Below the pieces are notes generated by a model. The model did not search any database. It worked only from the letters and a program-made list of their open reading frames with translations, and had not been told where the DNA came from. The position numbers and the translations under genes were made by a program. From assembly GCA_963704545.1 (NCBI GenBank), contig OY969915.1, positions 1-64,000 on the forward strand: DNA of 64,000 bases. The letters run 5' to 3'. The DNA is from VRUE01 sp963704545 (GTDB lineage Bacteria; Actinomycetota; Thermoleophilia; Solirubrobacterales; 70-9). This document shows positions 46,071 to 55,504 of this stretch, in pieces. Position 1 is the stretch's first letter. Every line of letters starts with the position of its first letter.

Positions 46071-47630
46071 ATGCTCACAGTCGGCACACGCGCGGACGAG
46101 CTGCTGGCGAAACTCGGCTTCAGCAGCTGGCGCCCCGGACAGCGGGAGGCGGTGGAGGCGGCGCTGGAAGGTCGGGACTCGCTGATCGTGATGCCGACCG
46201 GCGGCGGCAAGAGCCTCTGCTACCAGCTGCCGGGGCTGGCAACCGAGGACCTGACGATCGTGGTCAGTCCGCTGATCGCGCTGATCAACGACCAGTGGCA
46301 ACGGCTGACCGCGGCTGGGCACCCGGTGGCGATGATCTCCTCGGGGATGAGCGCCGAGGCGGCGCGGGCGGCGCTCGAAGAGGTCCGCGGCGGCGCGGCG
46401 CGGATCGTCTACTGCTCACCGGAGCGCTTCGCCTCGACCGTGTTCCTCGACGCGCTCGCCCAGCGGCGAATCGACCTGCTCGCCGTCGACGAGGCGCACT
46501 GCGTCTCGGAGTGGGGTCACGACTTCCGCCCCGATTACCTGCGCCTGCCCGAGATCGCCGAGCGGCTCGGCCGCCCGACCGTGATGGCCTGCACGGCGAC
46601 GGCGACGAAGGCCGTCGCGGCCGAGATCGTCTCGCGCTTCGGCCTGCGCGAGCCGCTCCAGGTGCGCTCCGGGTTCGACCGGCCCAACCTCTCCTTCGAC
46701 GTCGTACCGCTGGAGGGCAAGGGCTCCAAGGCACGGCGCCTGGCTCTGCTCGAGACGGGGCTGTCCGACCCGGCGAACCGGCCGGCGATCGTCTACTGCG
46801 GCACCCGACGCGATACCGACGAGCTGGCCCAGCACCTGCGCGAGCGGGGTCTGCGGGCCCTCGCCTACCACGCCGGGATCGAGGCCGAGGGCCGCAGCGC
46901 CGCCCAGGCGAGCTTCATGCGCGGCGAGACCGAGGTCATCGTCGCCACCAATGCCTTCGGCATGGGCGTCGACAAGGCCGACGTGCGTTCGGTCTGGCAC
47001 ATGACGATCCCGACCAGCCTCGAGGCCTACTACCAGGAGGCCGGGCGCGCGGGGCGCGACGGGCTGCCGGCGCGGGCGGTGCTCCTCGCGATGAAAGCGG
47101 ACCTGGGCCGGCTGGTCCGCTTCAACGAGCAGCGCAGCGGCGACCCCGAGCTGGCGATCGCCCGCGAGCGCGGCTGGCGCGACTACCGCACGATCAAGTC
47201 GTTCGTCTACTCCGAGCGCTGCCGGCGGCGCAGCGTGCTCGACCACTTCGGCGACCGCGAGGCGGGCCGGCCGCTGGACCGCTGCTGCGACTTCTGCGAC
47301 CCCGTCGAGTGGCTGCCCGATCCGGAGACGATCGCGGTGCGCCCGCCGCGGCGGGCGAAGGGCGCGGCCCCACCCCCCGTCGATCTCTCCGAAGCCGATG
47401 CGCCCCTGTTCGAGCAACTGAAGGCCTGGCGGCTGAAGGCCGCGGAAGGCAAGCCCGCCTACACCGTCGCCCACAACACCACGCTGACCGCGATCGCTGC
47501 AACCCGCCCCACCGACGAGCGGAGCCTCGCCGCGATCCGCGGCATCGGCCCCAGCTTCATCGCCAAGCACGGCGCCGACGTGCTCGAGATCGTCGCCGGG
47601 ACCGGATCGATTGCCGCGCCCGAGTGTTAG
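46071..47630 (+). CDS. recQ: ATP-dependent DNA helicase RecQ
   Basis: 519 residues. Motif I PTGGGKSLCYQLP, DEAH box VDEAHCVSEWGHDF, motif VI YQEAGRAGRDG, the RQC zinc Cys (SERCRRRSVLDHFGD, RCCDFCDP) and a final HRDC-like domain are present. Somewhat shorter than E. coli RecQ in the winged-helix part. It repairs stalled forks and recombination intermediates. Confidence 0.94.
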   Translation: MLTVGTRADELLAKLGFSSWRPGQREAVEAALEGRDSLIVMPTGGGKSLCYQLPGLATEDLTIVVSPLIALINDQWQRLTAAGHPVAMISSGMSAEAARAALEEVRGGAARIVYCSPERFASTVFLDALAQRRIDLLAVDEAHCVSEWGHDFRPDYLRLPEIAERLGRPTVMACTATATKAVAAEIVSRFGLREPLQVRSGFDRPNLSFDVVPLEGKGSKARRLALLETGLSDPANRPAIVYCGTRRDTDELAQHLRERGLRALAYHAGIEAEGRSAAQASFMRGETEVIVATNAFGMGVDKADVRSVWHMTIPTSLEAYYQEAGRAGRDGLPARAVLLAMKADLGRLVRFNEQRSGDPELAIARERGWRDYRTIKSFVYSERCRRRSVLDHFGDREAGRPLDRCCDFCDPVEWLPDPETIAVRPPRRAKGAAPPPVDLSEADAPLFEQLKAWRLKAAEGKPAYTVAHNTTLTAIAATRPTDERSLAAIRGIGPSFIAKHGADVLEIVAGTGSIAAPEC

Positions 47631-47718
47631 GGCCACACGTCTCACGTTCTCTCCCGCCGGCGGGCTGGCGTCAACCACACCTCCGATTCCCGGCTCGCCG
47701 GCGGGCAGGGACCGCTAC

Positions 47719-47887
47719 CTAGATGGCTGATCCTACGACCCCGCACGCCTGGATGACGCACGTGGCGCTGCGCATCTCCGCGTCCTCGGTCGGCCGAATA
47801 GGCCTGCCTATTCGGCCTCCCTGCGTCCTCGATCTGCTTGGCCACGTGCGCCCCCAGTCACACGCGGTCGTAGGATCAGCCATCTAG
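47719..47887. repeat. Structured repeat element, copy 3 (reverse orientation, enlarged)
   Basis: 22-bp perfect arms (47719-47740, 47866-47887), a second inner stem (GCACGTGGC with GCCACGTGC), and on the minus strand the same core halves as copies 1 and 2: AAGCAGATCGAGGACGCAGG at 47839 downward and CGACCGAGGACGCGGAGATG ending at 47770. The apical hairpin (47793-47816, GCCGAATAGGC paired with GCCTATTCGGC) is unrelated in sequence to the other copies. Confidence 0.8.
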
Positions 47888-47909
47888 CGGTCGAATCAGG
47901 CTCGGACGC

Positions 47910-48980
47910 ATGCACCGAACGCGAAAGGCAACCGCACTGATCGCGCTGGCCGCGGTCCTGATCGGCCTGGCCGGGGCGGCCAGCGCCGACGCGGGGGCGC
48001 TGCTGCCGCGGGGCAAGAAGATCTTCTTCGGGGTCAGCGACACCGGGGACTCGGCTGACTTCGGCCAGTTCAGCACCGCGCTGCGCAAGCACCCGGCGCT
48101 GATCGAGACCTTCCGCACCTGGGGCTCCGACTTCCCCGAGTCGATCGAACGCTGGCAGGAGGCGCGGGCGCGGCCGGTGCTGCACTTCACCACCGCCGAC
48201 AACAACGACGGCCACGAGCTGATCAGCCCGCGGGCGATCGCCCAGGGCTACGGCGACGAGTACCTGATCCGGCTCAACAGGCTCTTCTGGGAGAAGGAGA
48301 TGCCCGCCTACATCCGGCCGTTGGGCGAGCCCAACCGCTGCCTCAACGTCTACGCCTCCTACGACTGCGAGGGCATCCCGCGCGACGCCGCCCACAAACC
48401 CCGCTGGTACCGGCTCGCCTTCCGCCGCATGTACGTGATCCTGCACGGCGGCGGCAAGCGACGGGCGATCGACCGGCGCCTGGCCGAGGCCGGTGTCGTG
48501 CCGCTGCGCAGCGAGGTGGCCGGCCTGCCGCGGGCGCCGATCGCCGTGATCTGGAGCACCCTGCCGGCCGGCTCGCCGACCGTCCCCCAGAACCGGCCGC
48601 GCCACTTCTACCCCGGCGACGACTACGTCGACTGGGTCGGCACCGACTTCTACTCCGACAACCAGGACTGGAAATCGCTGGGCGGCATGTACCGGCGCTT
48701 CTCGAACAAGCCCTTCTCGCTGCCCGAGTTCGGTGTCTCCAGCGGCGACGACCCGGCCTTCATGCGCAAGCTGTTGACCTGGGTGGATCGCCACCGCCGC
48801 TGCAAGATGCTCATCTATTACCAGGACTTCGGCTCGTCGAGCTCATACCGGATCCAGAACTACCCCTCCAGCCTCGCCGTGCTCGACGACTGGCTGCACC
48901 ACCCGCGCATCCCCCACTTCGCGCCGAACTTCCCGGTGGCACCCCCGCCCCCGCCCGGCGGGATCGCCCCGAAGTCCTAG
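47910..48980 (+). CDS. Secreted glycoside hydrolase, GH26-like
   Basis: 356 residues with a signal peptide (about 1-28). The TIM-barrel pattern shows YIRPLGEPNR (acid/base Glu) and SLPEFGVSSGDD (nucleophile Glu), with VDWVGTDFYSDN between, as in beta-mannanase-type enzymes. Substrate not certain. It overlaps the 3' end of the PQQ-propeller gene by 4 bp on the other strand. Confidence 0.68.
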   Translation: MHRTRKATALIALAAVLIGLAGAASADAGALLPRGKKIFFGVSDTGDSADFGQFSTALRKHPALIETFRTWGSDFPESIERWQEARARPVLHFTTADNNDGHELISPRAIAQGYGDEYLIRLNRLFWEKEMPAYIRPLGEPNRCLNVYASYDCEGIPRDAAHKPRWYRLAFRRMYVILHGGGKRRAIDRRLAEAGVVPLRSEVAGLPRAPIAVIWSTLPAGSPTVPQNRPRHFYPGDDYVDWVGTDFYSDNQDWKSLGGMYRRFSNKPFSLPEFGVSSGDDPAFMRKLLTWVDRHRRCKMLIYYQDFGSSSSYRIQNYPSSLAVLDDWLHHPRIPHFAPNFPVAPPPPPGGIAPKS

Positions 48981-50383
48981 CGCTGCTTCGGCTTGGGGTT
49001 GCGCTGGTTTCGCCCCTGCCTGCGCGGAGGTGGATTCTTCGCCTTCGGGGCCTCGACGCGCCGCGCGACCCCGGCCTTGTACCCGTAGGGCCGCAGCGCG
49101 GTGATGCTCGAGTAGCCGGTGAGGTAGAGGCGGCGCCCGTCGGAGATCACCGGCGAGTAGGTGCCGCGGCGGTAGCGGAAGACGCGCTTGCCGCTGCGCA
49201 TCATGAAGCCGACGGTCGAGTTGTAGGTGAACTCGGCGGCGTAGACGATGTCCCCGACCGCGGAGAGCGAGCCGATCACCTGGCCGCCGGCCGAGCGGCT
49301 CCAGCGCACGCTGCCGTCCTTGGCGTCGAGCGCGTAGACGTTGCCGTCGAAGGAGCCGATGTAGACGGTCGGCGGGCTGTGGCGGGTGTTCGCCACGGCC
49401 GGTCCCGAGTAGGCGTAGCCGCCGGTCGAGTAGCTCCAGGCGAGCGTCCCGTCCCTGCGGTCGAAGCTGTACACGCGGGAGTCGTTGTTGCCGGCGTAGA
49501 CGCGGCCGAAGGCAACCGCCGGGGTCGAGTAGAACTGGCCCGAGGTGCCGAACCCCTGGCCGAGGGACGAGGTCTGCCACCTGATCCGGCCGGTCCTGGC
49601 GTCGACCGCGTTCATGTAGCCGCCGTAGTCGCCGACGTAGAGGGTGCCGCCGTAGTAGGCGGGCGCGGACTTGACCGGGCCGCCGAGAGCGGTCGCCCAG
49701 CGCACGTTGCCGCTGATCGTGCTCAGCGCGTAGAGGTTGCCGTCCTCGCAGCCGAAGTAGACGGTGCGGCCGATCACCACCGGGGAGGACTCGGCCCGGC
49801 CGGGCAGCGAGCGCTTCCAGATCGTCTTGCCGGTCTTCGCGTCGAGCTTGACGATGTGGCCGGGGGTCAGGTTGACGATGTAGAGCCGGTGTTTCGAGTA
49901 GGCCGGCGAAGAGGCGTTGAGGCGGCCGACGCTGCGCTCCCACAACACCTTGCCCGTATGGGCGTCGAGCGCGCGGGCGGTGCCGTTGTTGTCGACGAAA
50001 TAGAGCTTGCCGCCGACGTAGATCGGCGGGAACTCGAGCAGCGGCCGGTTCTTGTACCGCCAGAGCTTGCGGAAGGGGGGCTTCACCCCCTTCGCCGGGA
50101 GGTAGCGGGTGCGGGCCGGGTTGAGGCCGAAGACCGGCCAGTTGACCGCCGTCGCTTTCGGCTTGGGCGGCTTCTGGGGCCTGAAGGTCGCGTTTGGGTT
50201 GTGGACGTCGGGCGGCCGCTTGAGCACCTGGTAGGCGAGGAACCCGGCCGCGGCGACCGCGAGCACGCCCCCGGCGATCAGGCCGACGGCGATTCCCCGT
50301 CGCGTGTGCCAGAAGTGGCTGACGGCGCCCCAAACGCCCACCAGCGCGGTTCTCCAGAAGCCCTTCAGCGGCGCAGCTCCCAC
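48977..50383 (-). CDS. Membrane-anchored PQQ-type beta-propeller protein
   Basis: 468 residues. One membrane span near 25-45 (IAVGLIAGGVLAVAAAGFLA), then repeated blades such as VGGKLYFVDNNGTARALDAH and GRVYAGNNDSRVYSFDRRDG with the W-docking pattern of BamB-like propellers. No PQQ-binding dehydrogenase residues. Probably a cell-surface scaffold or binding protein. Its start overlaps the GNAT gene by 19 bp. Confidence 0.8.
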   Translation of the reverse strand: MGAAPLKGFWRTALVGVWGAVSHFWHTRRGIAVGLIAGGVLAVAAAGFLAYQVLKRPPDVHNPNATFRPQKPPKPKATAVNWPVFGLNPARTRYLPAKGVKPPFRKLWRYKNRPLLEFPPIYVGGKLYFVDNNGTARALDAHTGKVLWERSVGRLNASSPAYSKHRLYIVNLTPGHIVKLDAKTGKTIWKRSLPGRAESSPVVIGRTVYFGCEDGNLYALSTISGNVRWATALGGPVKSAPAYYGGTLYVGDYGGYMNAVDARTGRIRWQTSSLGQGFGTSGQFYSTPAVAFGRVYAGNNDSRVYSFDRRDGTLAWSYSTGGYAYSGPAVANTRHSPPTVYIGSFDGNVYALDAKDGSVRWSRSAGGQVIGSLSAVGDIVYAAEFTYNSTVGFMMRSGKRVFRYRRGTYSPVISDGRRLYLTGYSSITALRPYGYKAGVARRVEAPKAKNPPPRRQGRNQRNPKPKQR

Positions 50384-51132
50384 ATCTCGATGAAGCCGAG
50401 GTCGTGGAACCCGAGACGCTCGTAGAGCGGTGCGCCGGCCCGGGTCGCCTGCAGCGAGGCCGTGGCCAGGCCGCGCTCACGAGCCTCGGCGAGCACGCGC
50501 CAAAGGAGCCAGCTCGCGATCCCGCGGCCGCGGTGCTCGGGCGGCGTGGCGACGCCGGTGACGCAGCAGTCCTCGCCGATCTCGATCGCGCCGACGCAGC
50601 CGGCGGGGGCCGCGCCGTCGAGGGCGCCGTGCCAGCGGATCGACGTCTCGCCGGCGAGGGCGGCGCGAAAGCCGTCGGGGCCGTAGCCGTAGGCGAGGTC
50701 GTTGAGCTCGGCGCAGGCGTCCGCGCCGACCGGGCCCGGGTCGATGCCGGCCGGGGCGGGTGGGCCGGCGCCGAGGTCGGCAAGCTCCATCGCCATCGCC
50801 CGCGGCTCGGCGTCGAGGGCGTGGCCGCGGGAGGCGAGAAGGCGGGCGGTCTCGCGGTCGGCGTCAGGAACCCAGACCGTCCATGCCTGCACCCCATGGG
50901 ACTCGTAGAGGGCTTCCAGCTCATCGAGCTCATCGGCGAGAGCAGCCGGGTCGGTGTAGAAGACCCCGTTGAAGAGCGAGCGCTGGGGAGAGGCCGGCAC
51001 GACCGAGGCGATCAGGCCCTCGCGGCGGACCAGGATCGAGTCCGGCGCGCCGCTGGCGAACGCCTCGACCTCGTCGCGGACGCCCTCGACGGCGCGCCGC
51101 CTCAGCTCCCGCTCGTCGACGCGCGGGCTCAT
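50365..51132 (-). CDS. GNAT family N-acetyltransferase
   Basis: 255 residues. The C-terminal half is the GNAT fold with VTGVATPPEHRGRGIASWLL (acetyl-CoA loop) and LYERLGFHDLGF. The N-terminal half (FNGVFYTDPAALADELDELE) looks like a degenerate second GNAT domain. Substrate unknown. Confidence 0.85.
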   Translation of the reverse strand: MSPRVDERELRRRAVEGVRDEVEAFASGAPDSILVRREGLIASVVPASPQRSLFNGVFYTDPAALADELDELEALYESHGVQAWTVWVPDADRETARLLASRGHALDAEPRAMAMELADLGAGPPAPAGIDPGPVGADACAELNDLAYGYGPDGFRAALAGETSIRWHGALDGAAPAGCVGAIEIGEDCCVTGVATPPEHRGRGIASWLLWRVLAEARERGLATASLQATRAGAPLYERLGFHDLGFIEMWELRR

Positions 51133-51142
51133 CCGCGCCCGT

Positions 51143-51586
51143 TCAGCCTCCGGCCGCAGCGCGCCGCTCGGACTCGGCGACGACCCCGTCGACCAGTCCC
51201 TTCACTGCCTGCTTGACCACCGCGACCACAACTGCCCCGACGACGGGGACCGTCGGGTGGGTGCGCACCGCGTAGACCATCTTCGTCCCGTTGCCGTTCG
51301 GCGTCAGCTCCACGGTCCCGACATGGTCGCGAACCGGGAGGCCGGAAAGCAGCGTGTAGGAGAACCGGCTGGGCTCCTCATAAGCGATGACTTCCTCCCG
51401 CAGCGCCGGCCCCACAGCCGTCAGCTTCCGAATCGCCCCGACCCCGTTGGGGGCGGGATCCCCCTCCCGCTCCAGCACTGACTTCCGCAGTGGGGTGAGC
51501 TCCGAATATCGCCGATGGTCGGTGAGCACCTCGAAGACGGTCTCGGCCGGCGCATCTACCTCGCGGGTGAAAGTGAAGCTAGCCAC
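51143..51586 (-). CDS. SRPBCC (START-like) family protein
   Basis: 147 residues. FTREVDAPAETVFEVLTDH and the later beta strands GTVELTPNGNGTKMVYAV fit the polyketide cyclase/START fold, which has a hydrophobic pocket for lipids or other ligands. 10 bp upstream of the GNAT start. Confidence 0.82.
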   Translation of the reverse strand: MASFTFTREVDAPAETVFEVLTDHRRYSELTPLRKSVLEREGDPAPNGVGAIRKLTAVGPALREEVIAYEEPSRFSYTLLSGLPVRDHVGTVELTPNGNGTKMVYAVRTHPTVPVVGAVVVAVVKQAVKGLVDGVVAESERRAAAGG

Positions 51587-51616
51587 GGCGCCGAAGGCTA
51601 TAGGAGGTCCGGGGCC

Positions 51617-52621
51617 TCAAACCAACTTCCACCGTTGCGGGTCCGTCCCCTCCACCCTCTCGACCTCCCCCAGGATCGCCAGATGGTCGAGGCAGGAGAG
51701 GACGATCTGCAGGATCCAGGCGCTGACCGGCGTGTTCAGGTTCTCGGCGCCGACGATGTCGCCGACCACCTCGAAGGGGGGCTTCTCCCCCTCGGCAAGC
51801 GACTCGCGCACCTTCCCGGTCAGCTCGCCGACCTGACGGCGCGCCTCGGCGATCTTGGCGGCGGGGTCGCGGAATGGGCGGCCGTGGCCGGGAAGGCAGA
51901 GGTCGACGGCGAGCGGCTCGATCTCGTCGAGGCCGCCGAGGAACTCGCCGACGGGGTCCGGAGTGTGGCCGTGGTCGAAGAAGAGGACGGTGCGGCCCAG
52001 CAGGTGATCGCCGGAGATCATCAGCTTGCGCTCGGGCTGGTGCAGGACGACGTGGGACGGTGCGTGTCCCGGCGTCTCGTGGACCCCCCAGGTGCCGAGG
52101 TCCGTCTCGACCTCGACCCCCGGCAGCAGGTCGCGGTCGGGCTCGACGATCGCGTCGATGCCGTTGTCGTCGTCCTCGCTGCGGGACTCGCGGTAACGCT
52201 CCAGCGCCGCGGCGGGCACGCCGCTCTGCCGGGCCACCTCGAGGCGCTGCTCGAGCGCCGCCGCCGGGTCGTCGGCGAGCAACCGGACGTGTTCCCAGGC
52301 GGGATGCATCCAGAGCTCGCAGCCGGCACCCTCGACGATCGGCGCCGCCAGGCCGTAGTGGTCGGTGTGGGAGTGGGTGCAGACGAGCAGCCGCACGTCC
52401 TCGAGCCCGAAGCCGGCCTGGGCGAGGGCGAGGTCGAACTGGCGCATCCGCCCCTTGCCGCCGATGCCGGTGTCGAAGAGGACGATGCCGCCGTCGGCGG
52501 CAACGGCCCAGACGTTGCCGTGGGGCACCCCCGGCCAGGGCAGCGGCAGGCGCAGCCGCCAGACGCCGGGCAGGACCTTCTCGGTGCGGGGCGCCTCGGG
52601 ACGCTTGCGGTCGTCCGCCAT
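51617..52621 (-). CDS. Metallo-beta-lactamase fold hydrolase
   Basis: 334 residues. Metal motif CTHSHTDHYGLA, then HETPGHAPSH and a late LCLPGHGRPF His. The C-terminal helical extension (PPFEVVGDIVGAENLNTPVS) is like that of LACTB2-type proteins. Substrate not known. Divergent from the MFS gene by 52 bp. Confidence 0.86.
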   Translation of the reverse strand: MADDRKRPEAPRTEKVLPGVWRLRLPLPWPGVPHGNVWAVAADGGIVLFDTGIGGKGRMRQFDLALAQAGFGLEDVRLLVCTHSHTDHYGLAAPIVEGAGCELWMHPAWEHVRLLADDPAAALEQRLEVARQSGVPAAALERYRESRSEDDDNGIDAIVEPDRDLLPGVEVETDLGTWGVHETPGHAPSHVVLHQPERKLMISGDHLLGRTVLFFDHGHTPDPVGEFLGGLDEIEPLAVDLCLPGHGRPFRDPAAKIAEARRQVGELTGKVRESLAEGEKPPFEVVGDIVGAENLNTPVSAWILQIVLSCLDHLAILGEVERVEGTDPQRWKLV

Positions 52622-52673
52622 CGGCGCGGGACACTACCTCCCAAAGGGGCCGGCTGGGATAGGTTGCGGCGCA

Positions 52674-54227
52674 ATGGAGTCGAGCAGCCCGAAGCGCGCC
52701 GGGCTCGTCCTCACCGCGCTGATCCTCGTCGCCGCGGTCGCCAACCTCAACCTGGCGGTCGCCAACGTCGCCCTGCCCGACATCGGCAAGGCATTCGGCT
52801 CGGGCCAGACGACGCTCAACCTGATCGCGGTCGGCTACTCGCTGGGCCTGGCGACCTCGGTCCTCTACCTGGGAGCGCTCGGCGACCGCTACGGCCGCAA
52901 GATGATGCTGCTGCTCGGCATGGGGCTCTCGATCCCGGCCTCGCTGCTGGCCGGCTTCGCCCCCTCCGACGGGGTCCTCTTCGTCGCCCGCGTGCTCGGC
53001 GGCGTCGCCGCGGGCATGGCCTTCCCGACCACGCTGGCGCTGATCACGGCGCTGTGGTCGGGCAACGACCGCACCCGCTCGATCGCGCTCTGGTCGGCGA
53101 TCGGCGGCGCGATCGCCTCGCTCGGGCCGCTGCTCTCCGGGGCGCTGCTGGAGCAGTTCGACTGGGGCTCGGTCTTCCTCGTCACCCTGCCGCTGGCGGC
53201 GCTGGCCCTGTTCCTCGCCTGGCGCTACGTCCCCGCCCACGTCAACGAGAGCACCGAGCCGGTCGACAACCTTGGCGGAATCCTCTCCGTCCTCCTGGTC
53301 GCGGCCTTGGTGCTGGGCATCAACCTGGCACCGGTCCCCGGCAAGGGCGCACTGGCGATAGGGCTCGGTCTCGTCGCCATGGCCGCGACCGGCGCCTTCG
53401 TCCTGCGCCAGCGGCGTGCCCGGTCTCCCCTCTACGACCTCGAGGTCGCCAAGCGACGGATCTTCTGGGTCGCGGCCTGCGCCGGGATCATCGTCTTCGG
53501 CTCGTTGATGGGAGCGATGTTCATCGGTCAGCAGTTCCTCCAGAACGTGCTCGACTACTCGACCCTCGACGCCGGTCTGGCAATCCTGCCGGCGGCGGTG
53601 CTGATGGTGATCGTCGCACCGCGCTCGGCGAAGCTGGTCGAGACCCGCGGCGCCCGCTTCACCCTGCTCGTCGGCTACGTCTTCTGCGTGCTCGGCTTCC
53701 TCACCATGCTGCTGCTCTGGAAGGAAGACATCTCCTACTGGAAGGTGGGGCTCGGCTACGCCTTCATCGGGATCGGGGTCGGCTTCGCCGGCACCCCCGC
53801 CTCCCACTCGCTGACCGGCTCGGTGCCGGTGAAGCGGGCCGGGATGGCCTCGGGCACTGCGGACCTGCAGCGCGACCTCGGTGGGGCGATCATGCAGTCG
53901 ATCTTCGGCGCCCTGCTCACGGCCGGCTACGCCGCCGCCGCCGGTGCCGCGATCGCCTCCTCCCCGGAAGCGAGCAAGGTCACCGAGAACGTCGAAAGCG
54001 AGCTGACCAAGTCCTTCTCCAGCGCCGCCGACACCGCCTCCCAATACCCCCAGTACAGCGACCAGATCGTTGCCGCCGCCAAGACTTCGTTCCTGCAGGG
54101 CGACGAGTGGGCGTACATGGCCGGCATCGTCGCGATCCTGCTCGGCGCGGCACTTGTCTTCTTCCGCTTCCCGAAGCGGGACCAGGAGCAAGCGCTGCTC
54201 GCCCAGTACCACGCCGAAGACACCTGA
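52674..54227 (+). CDS. MFS drug transporter, 14-span (DHA2) type
   Basis: 517 residues. Spans are evident throughout; motif A GALGDRYGRKMMLLLG is present, and 14 spans fit the DHA2 group of proton antiporters that export drugs. A Ser/Glu-rich outer loop (about 430-480) precedes the last span. Start at ATG 52674, between the divergent MBL gene and itself. A 19-bp perfect hairpin follows the stop. Confidence 0.87.
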   Translation: MESSSPKRAGLVLTALILVAAVANLNLAVANVALPDIGKAFGSGQTTLNLIAVGYSLGLATSVLYLGALGDRYGRKMMLLLGMGLSIPASLLAGFAPSDGVLFVARVLGGVAAGMAFPTTLALITALWSGNDRTRSIALWSAIGGAIASLGPLLSGALLEQFDWGSVFLVTLPLAALALFLAWRYVPAHVNESTEPVDNLGGILSVLLVAALVLGINLAPVPGKGALAIGLGLVAMAATGAFVLRQRRARSPLYDLEVAKRRIFWVAACAGIIVFGSLMGAMFIGQQFLQNVLDYSTLDAGLAILPAAVLMVIVAPRSAKLVETRGARFTLLVGYVFCVLGFLTMLLLWKEDISYWKVGLGYAFIGIGVGFAGTPASHSLTGSVPVKRAGMASGTADLQRDLGGAIMQSIFGALLTAGYAAAAGAAIASSPEASKVTENVESELTKSFSSAADTASQYPQYSDQIVAAAKTSFLQGDEWAYMAGIVAILLGAALVFFRFPKRDQEQALLAQYHAEDT

Positions 54228-54234
54228 CCGCCGC

Positions 54235-54281
54235 TTCCGGTGCGACTTATGCCCCTATGGGTGGCATAAGTCGCACCGGAA
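54235..54281. repeat. 19-bp perfect hairpin after the MFS gene
   Basis: 54235-54253 pairs perfectly with 54263-54281 around a 9-nt loop. It begins 8 bp after the MFS stop and ends 34 bp before the LtrA start. No T-run; could end the MFS transcript. Confidence 0.6.
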
Positions 54282-54314
54282 CGGGCTGCTGCCGGGGGTT
54301 GCGATGATGCGCCG

Positions 54315-55499
54315 GTGGCTACCGGCGACCAGACCCGCTCCTCGCGCCTGACCGCGACGCTGCGGGAAGGCGAGCGGGTAACGCCGCTCGAGCTCTTCTT
54401 CGACCTCGTCTTCGTACTGGCGATCACCCAGTGCACGGCGTTGATGTCACACCACCCGACCTGGTCGGGCCTGGCCCAGGGGCTGCTGGTTCTCGGGATG
54501 CTCTGGTGGTCCTGGACCGGGTACTCCTGGCTGACCAGCGTGATCGACCCCGAGGAGGGCGCGGTGCGGCTGGTGATGTTCGGCGCGATGGCGGCGCTGC
54601 TGCTCGTCTCCCTCTGCGTGCCGGAGGCCTTCGGCGACCTCGCACTCGCCTTCGCCCTGATCTACGGGATGGTGCGGACCGCCCACATCGCCCTCTTCAT
54701 GCTCGCCAGCCCCGAGGACGACGCCCTGCGCCACTCGGTGCTCGCCCTGGCCGCAAGCACCGCCGTCGCCGTCGCGCTGCTGGCCACCGCGTCGCTCTTC
54801 GACGGCCTCGCCCAAGGGGCGCTGTGGGCACTTGCCCTGCTCCTCGACATGGGCGGGCCCTACTTCTTCGGCTCGGAAGGCTGGAAGCTCGTCCCGGGGC
54901 ACTTCGCCGAGCGCCACGGGCTGATCGTGATCATCGCCCTCGGCGAGTCGATCGTCGCGATCGGCCTCGGCGCCTCGCACGAGCTCACCCTTGGCATCGC
55001 CGCCGCTGCCGTCCTCGGCGTCGCCCTCACCGCGGCGATGTGGTGGATCTACTTCGACATCGTCGCGATCGTCGCCGCCAGGCGACTCGCCGAGGCCGAG
55101 CCGGGCAAGGTCCGCAACGAGATGGCGCGCGACTCCTACTCCTACCTGCACCTGCTGATGGTTGCCGGGATCGTGCTCGTCGCCCTCGGCCTGAAGAAGA
55201 CGATCGGCCACTTCGACGCCCACCTCGACACGGTGCCCGCCTTTGCCCTGCTCGGTGGGCTCGCCCTCTACCTGCTCGGTCACGTCACCTTTCGCTACCG
55301 CCACGTCCACACGATCAACCGCCAGCGCCTGCTGCTGGCGATCGTGCTGCTGATCCTGATCCCCGTCGCGACCGAGATTCCGGCCCTCGCGGCCCTTGCC
55401 ATCGCCAACGCCCTGATCTGGGCGATGATCGCCTACGAGACCCGCAGCTACGGCGAGGGCCGGCGGCAGGTCCGGCGGCCGCAGGCAGAGGCCACCTGA
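54315..55499 (+). CDS. ltrA: Low temperature requirement protein A family
   Basis: 394 residues, about 11 spans. The family opening VTPLELFFDLVFVLAITQ and HFAERHGLIVIIALGESIVAIG are clear. Function of LtrA is not well defined. Start GTG at 54315. It is 5 bp before the SDR-ligase start, so the two share a transcript. Confidence 0.87.
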   Translation: MATGDQTRSSRLTATLREGERVTPLELFFDLVFVLAITQCTALMSHHPTWSGLAQGLLVLGMLWWSWTGYSWLTSVIDPEEGAVRLVMFGAMAALLLVSLCVPEAFGDLALAFALIYGMVRTAHIALFMLASPEDDALRHSVLALAASTAVAVALLATASLFDGLAQGALWALALLLDMGGPYFFGSEGWKLVPGHFAERHGLIVIIALGESIVAIGLGASHELTLGIAAAAVLGVALTAAMWWIYFDIVAIVAARRLAEAEPGKVRNEMARDSYSYLHLLMVAGIVLVALGLKKTIGHFDAHLDTVPAFALLGGLALYLLGHVTFRYRHVHTINRQRLLLAIVLLILIPVATEIPALAALAIANALIWAMIAYETRSYGEGRRQVRRPQAEAT

Positions 55500-55504
55500 A
55501 GCCG

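Noticed and set aside
51579..54212. Minus-strand open frame of 877 codons
   Set aside because: Its last part shifts against the MBL gene frame and the rest is antisense to the MFS transporter.
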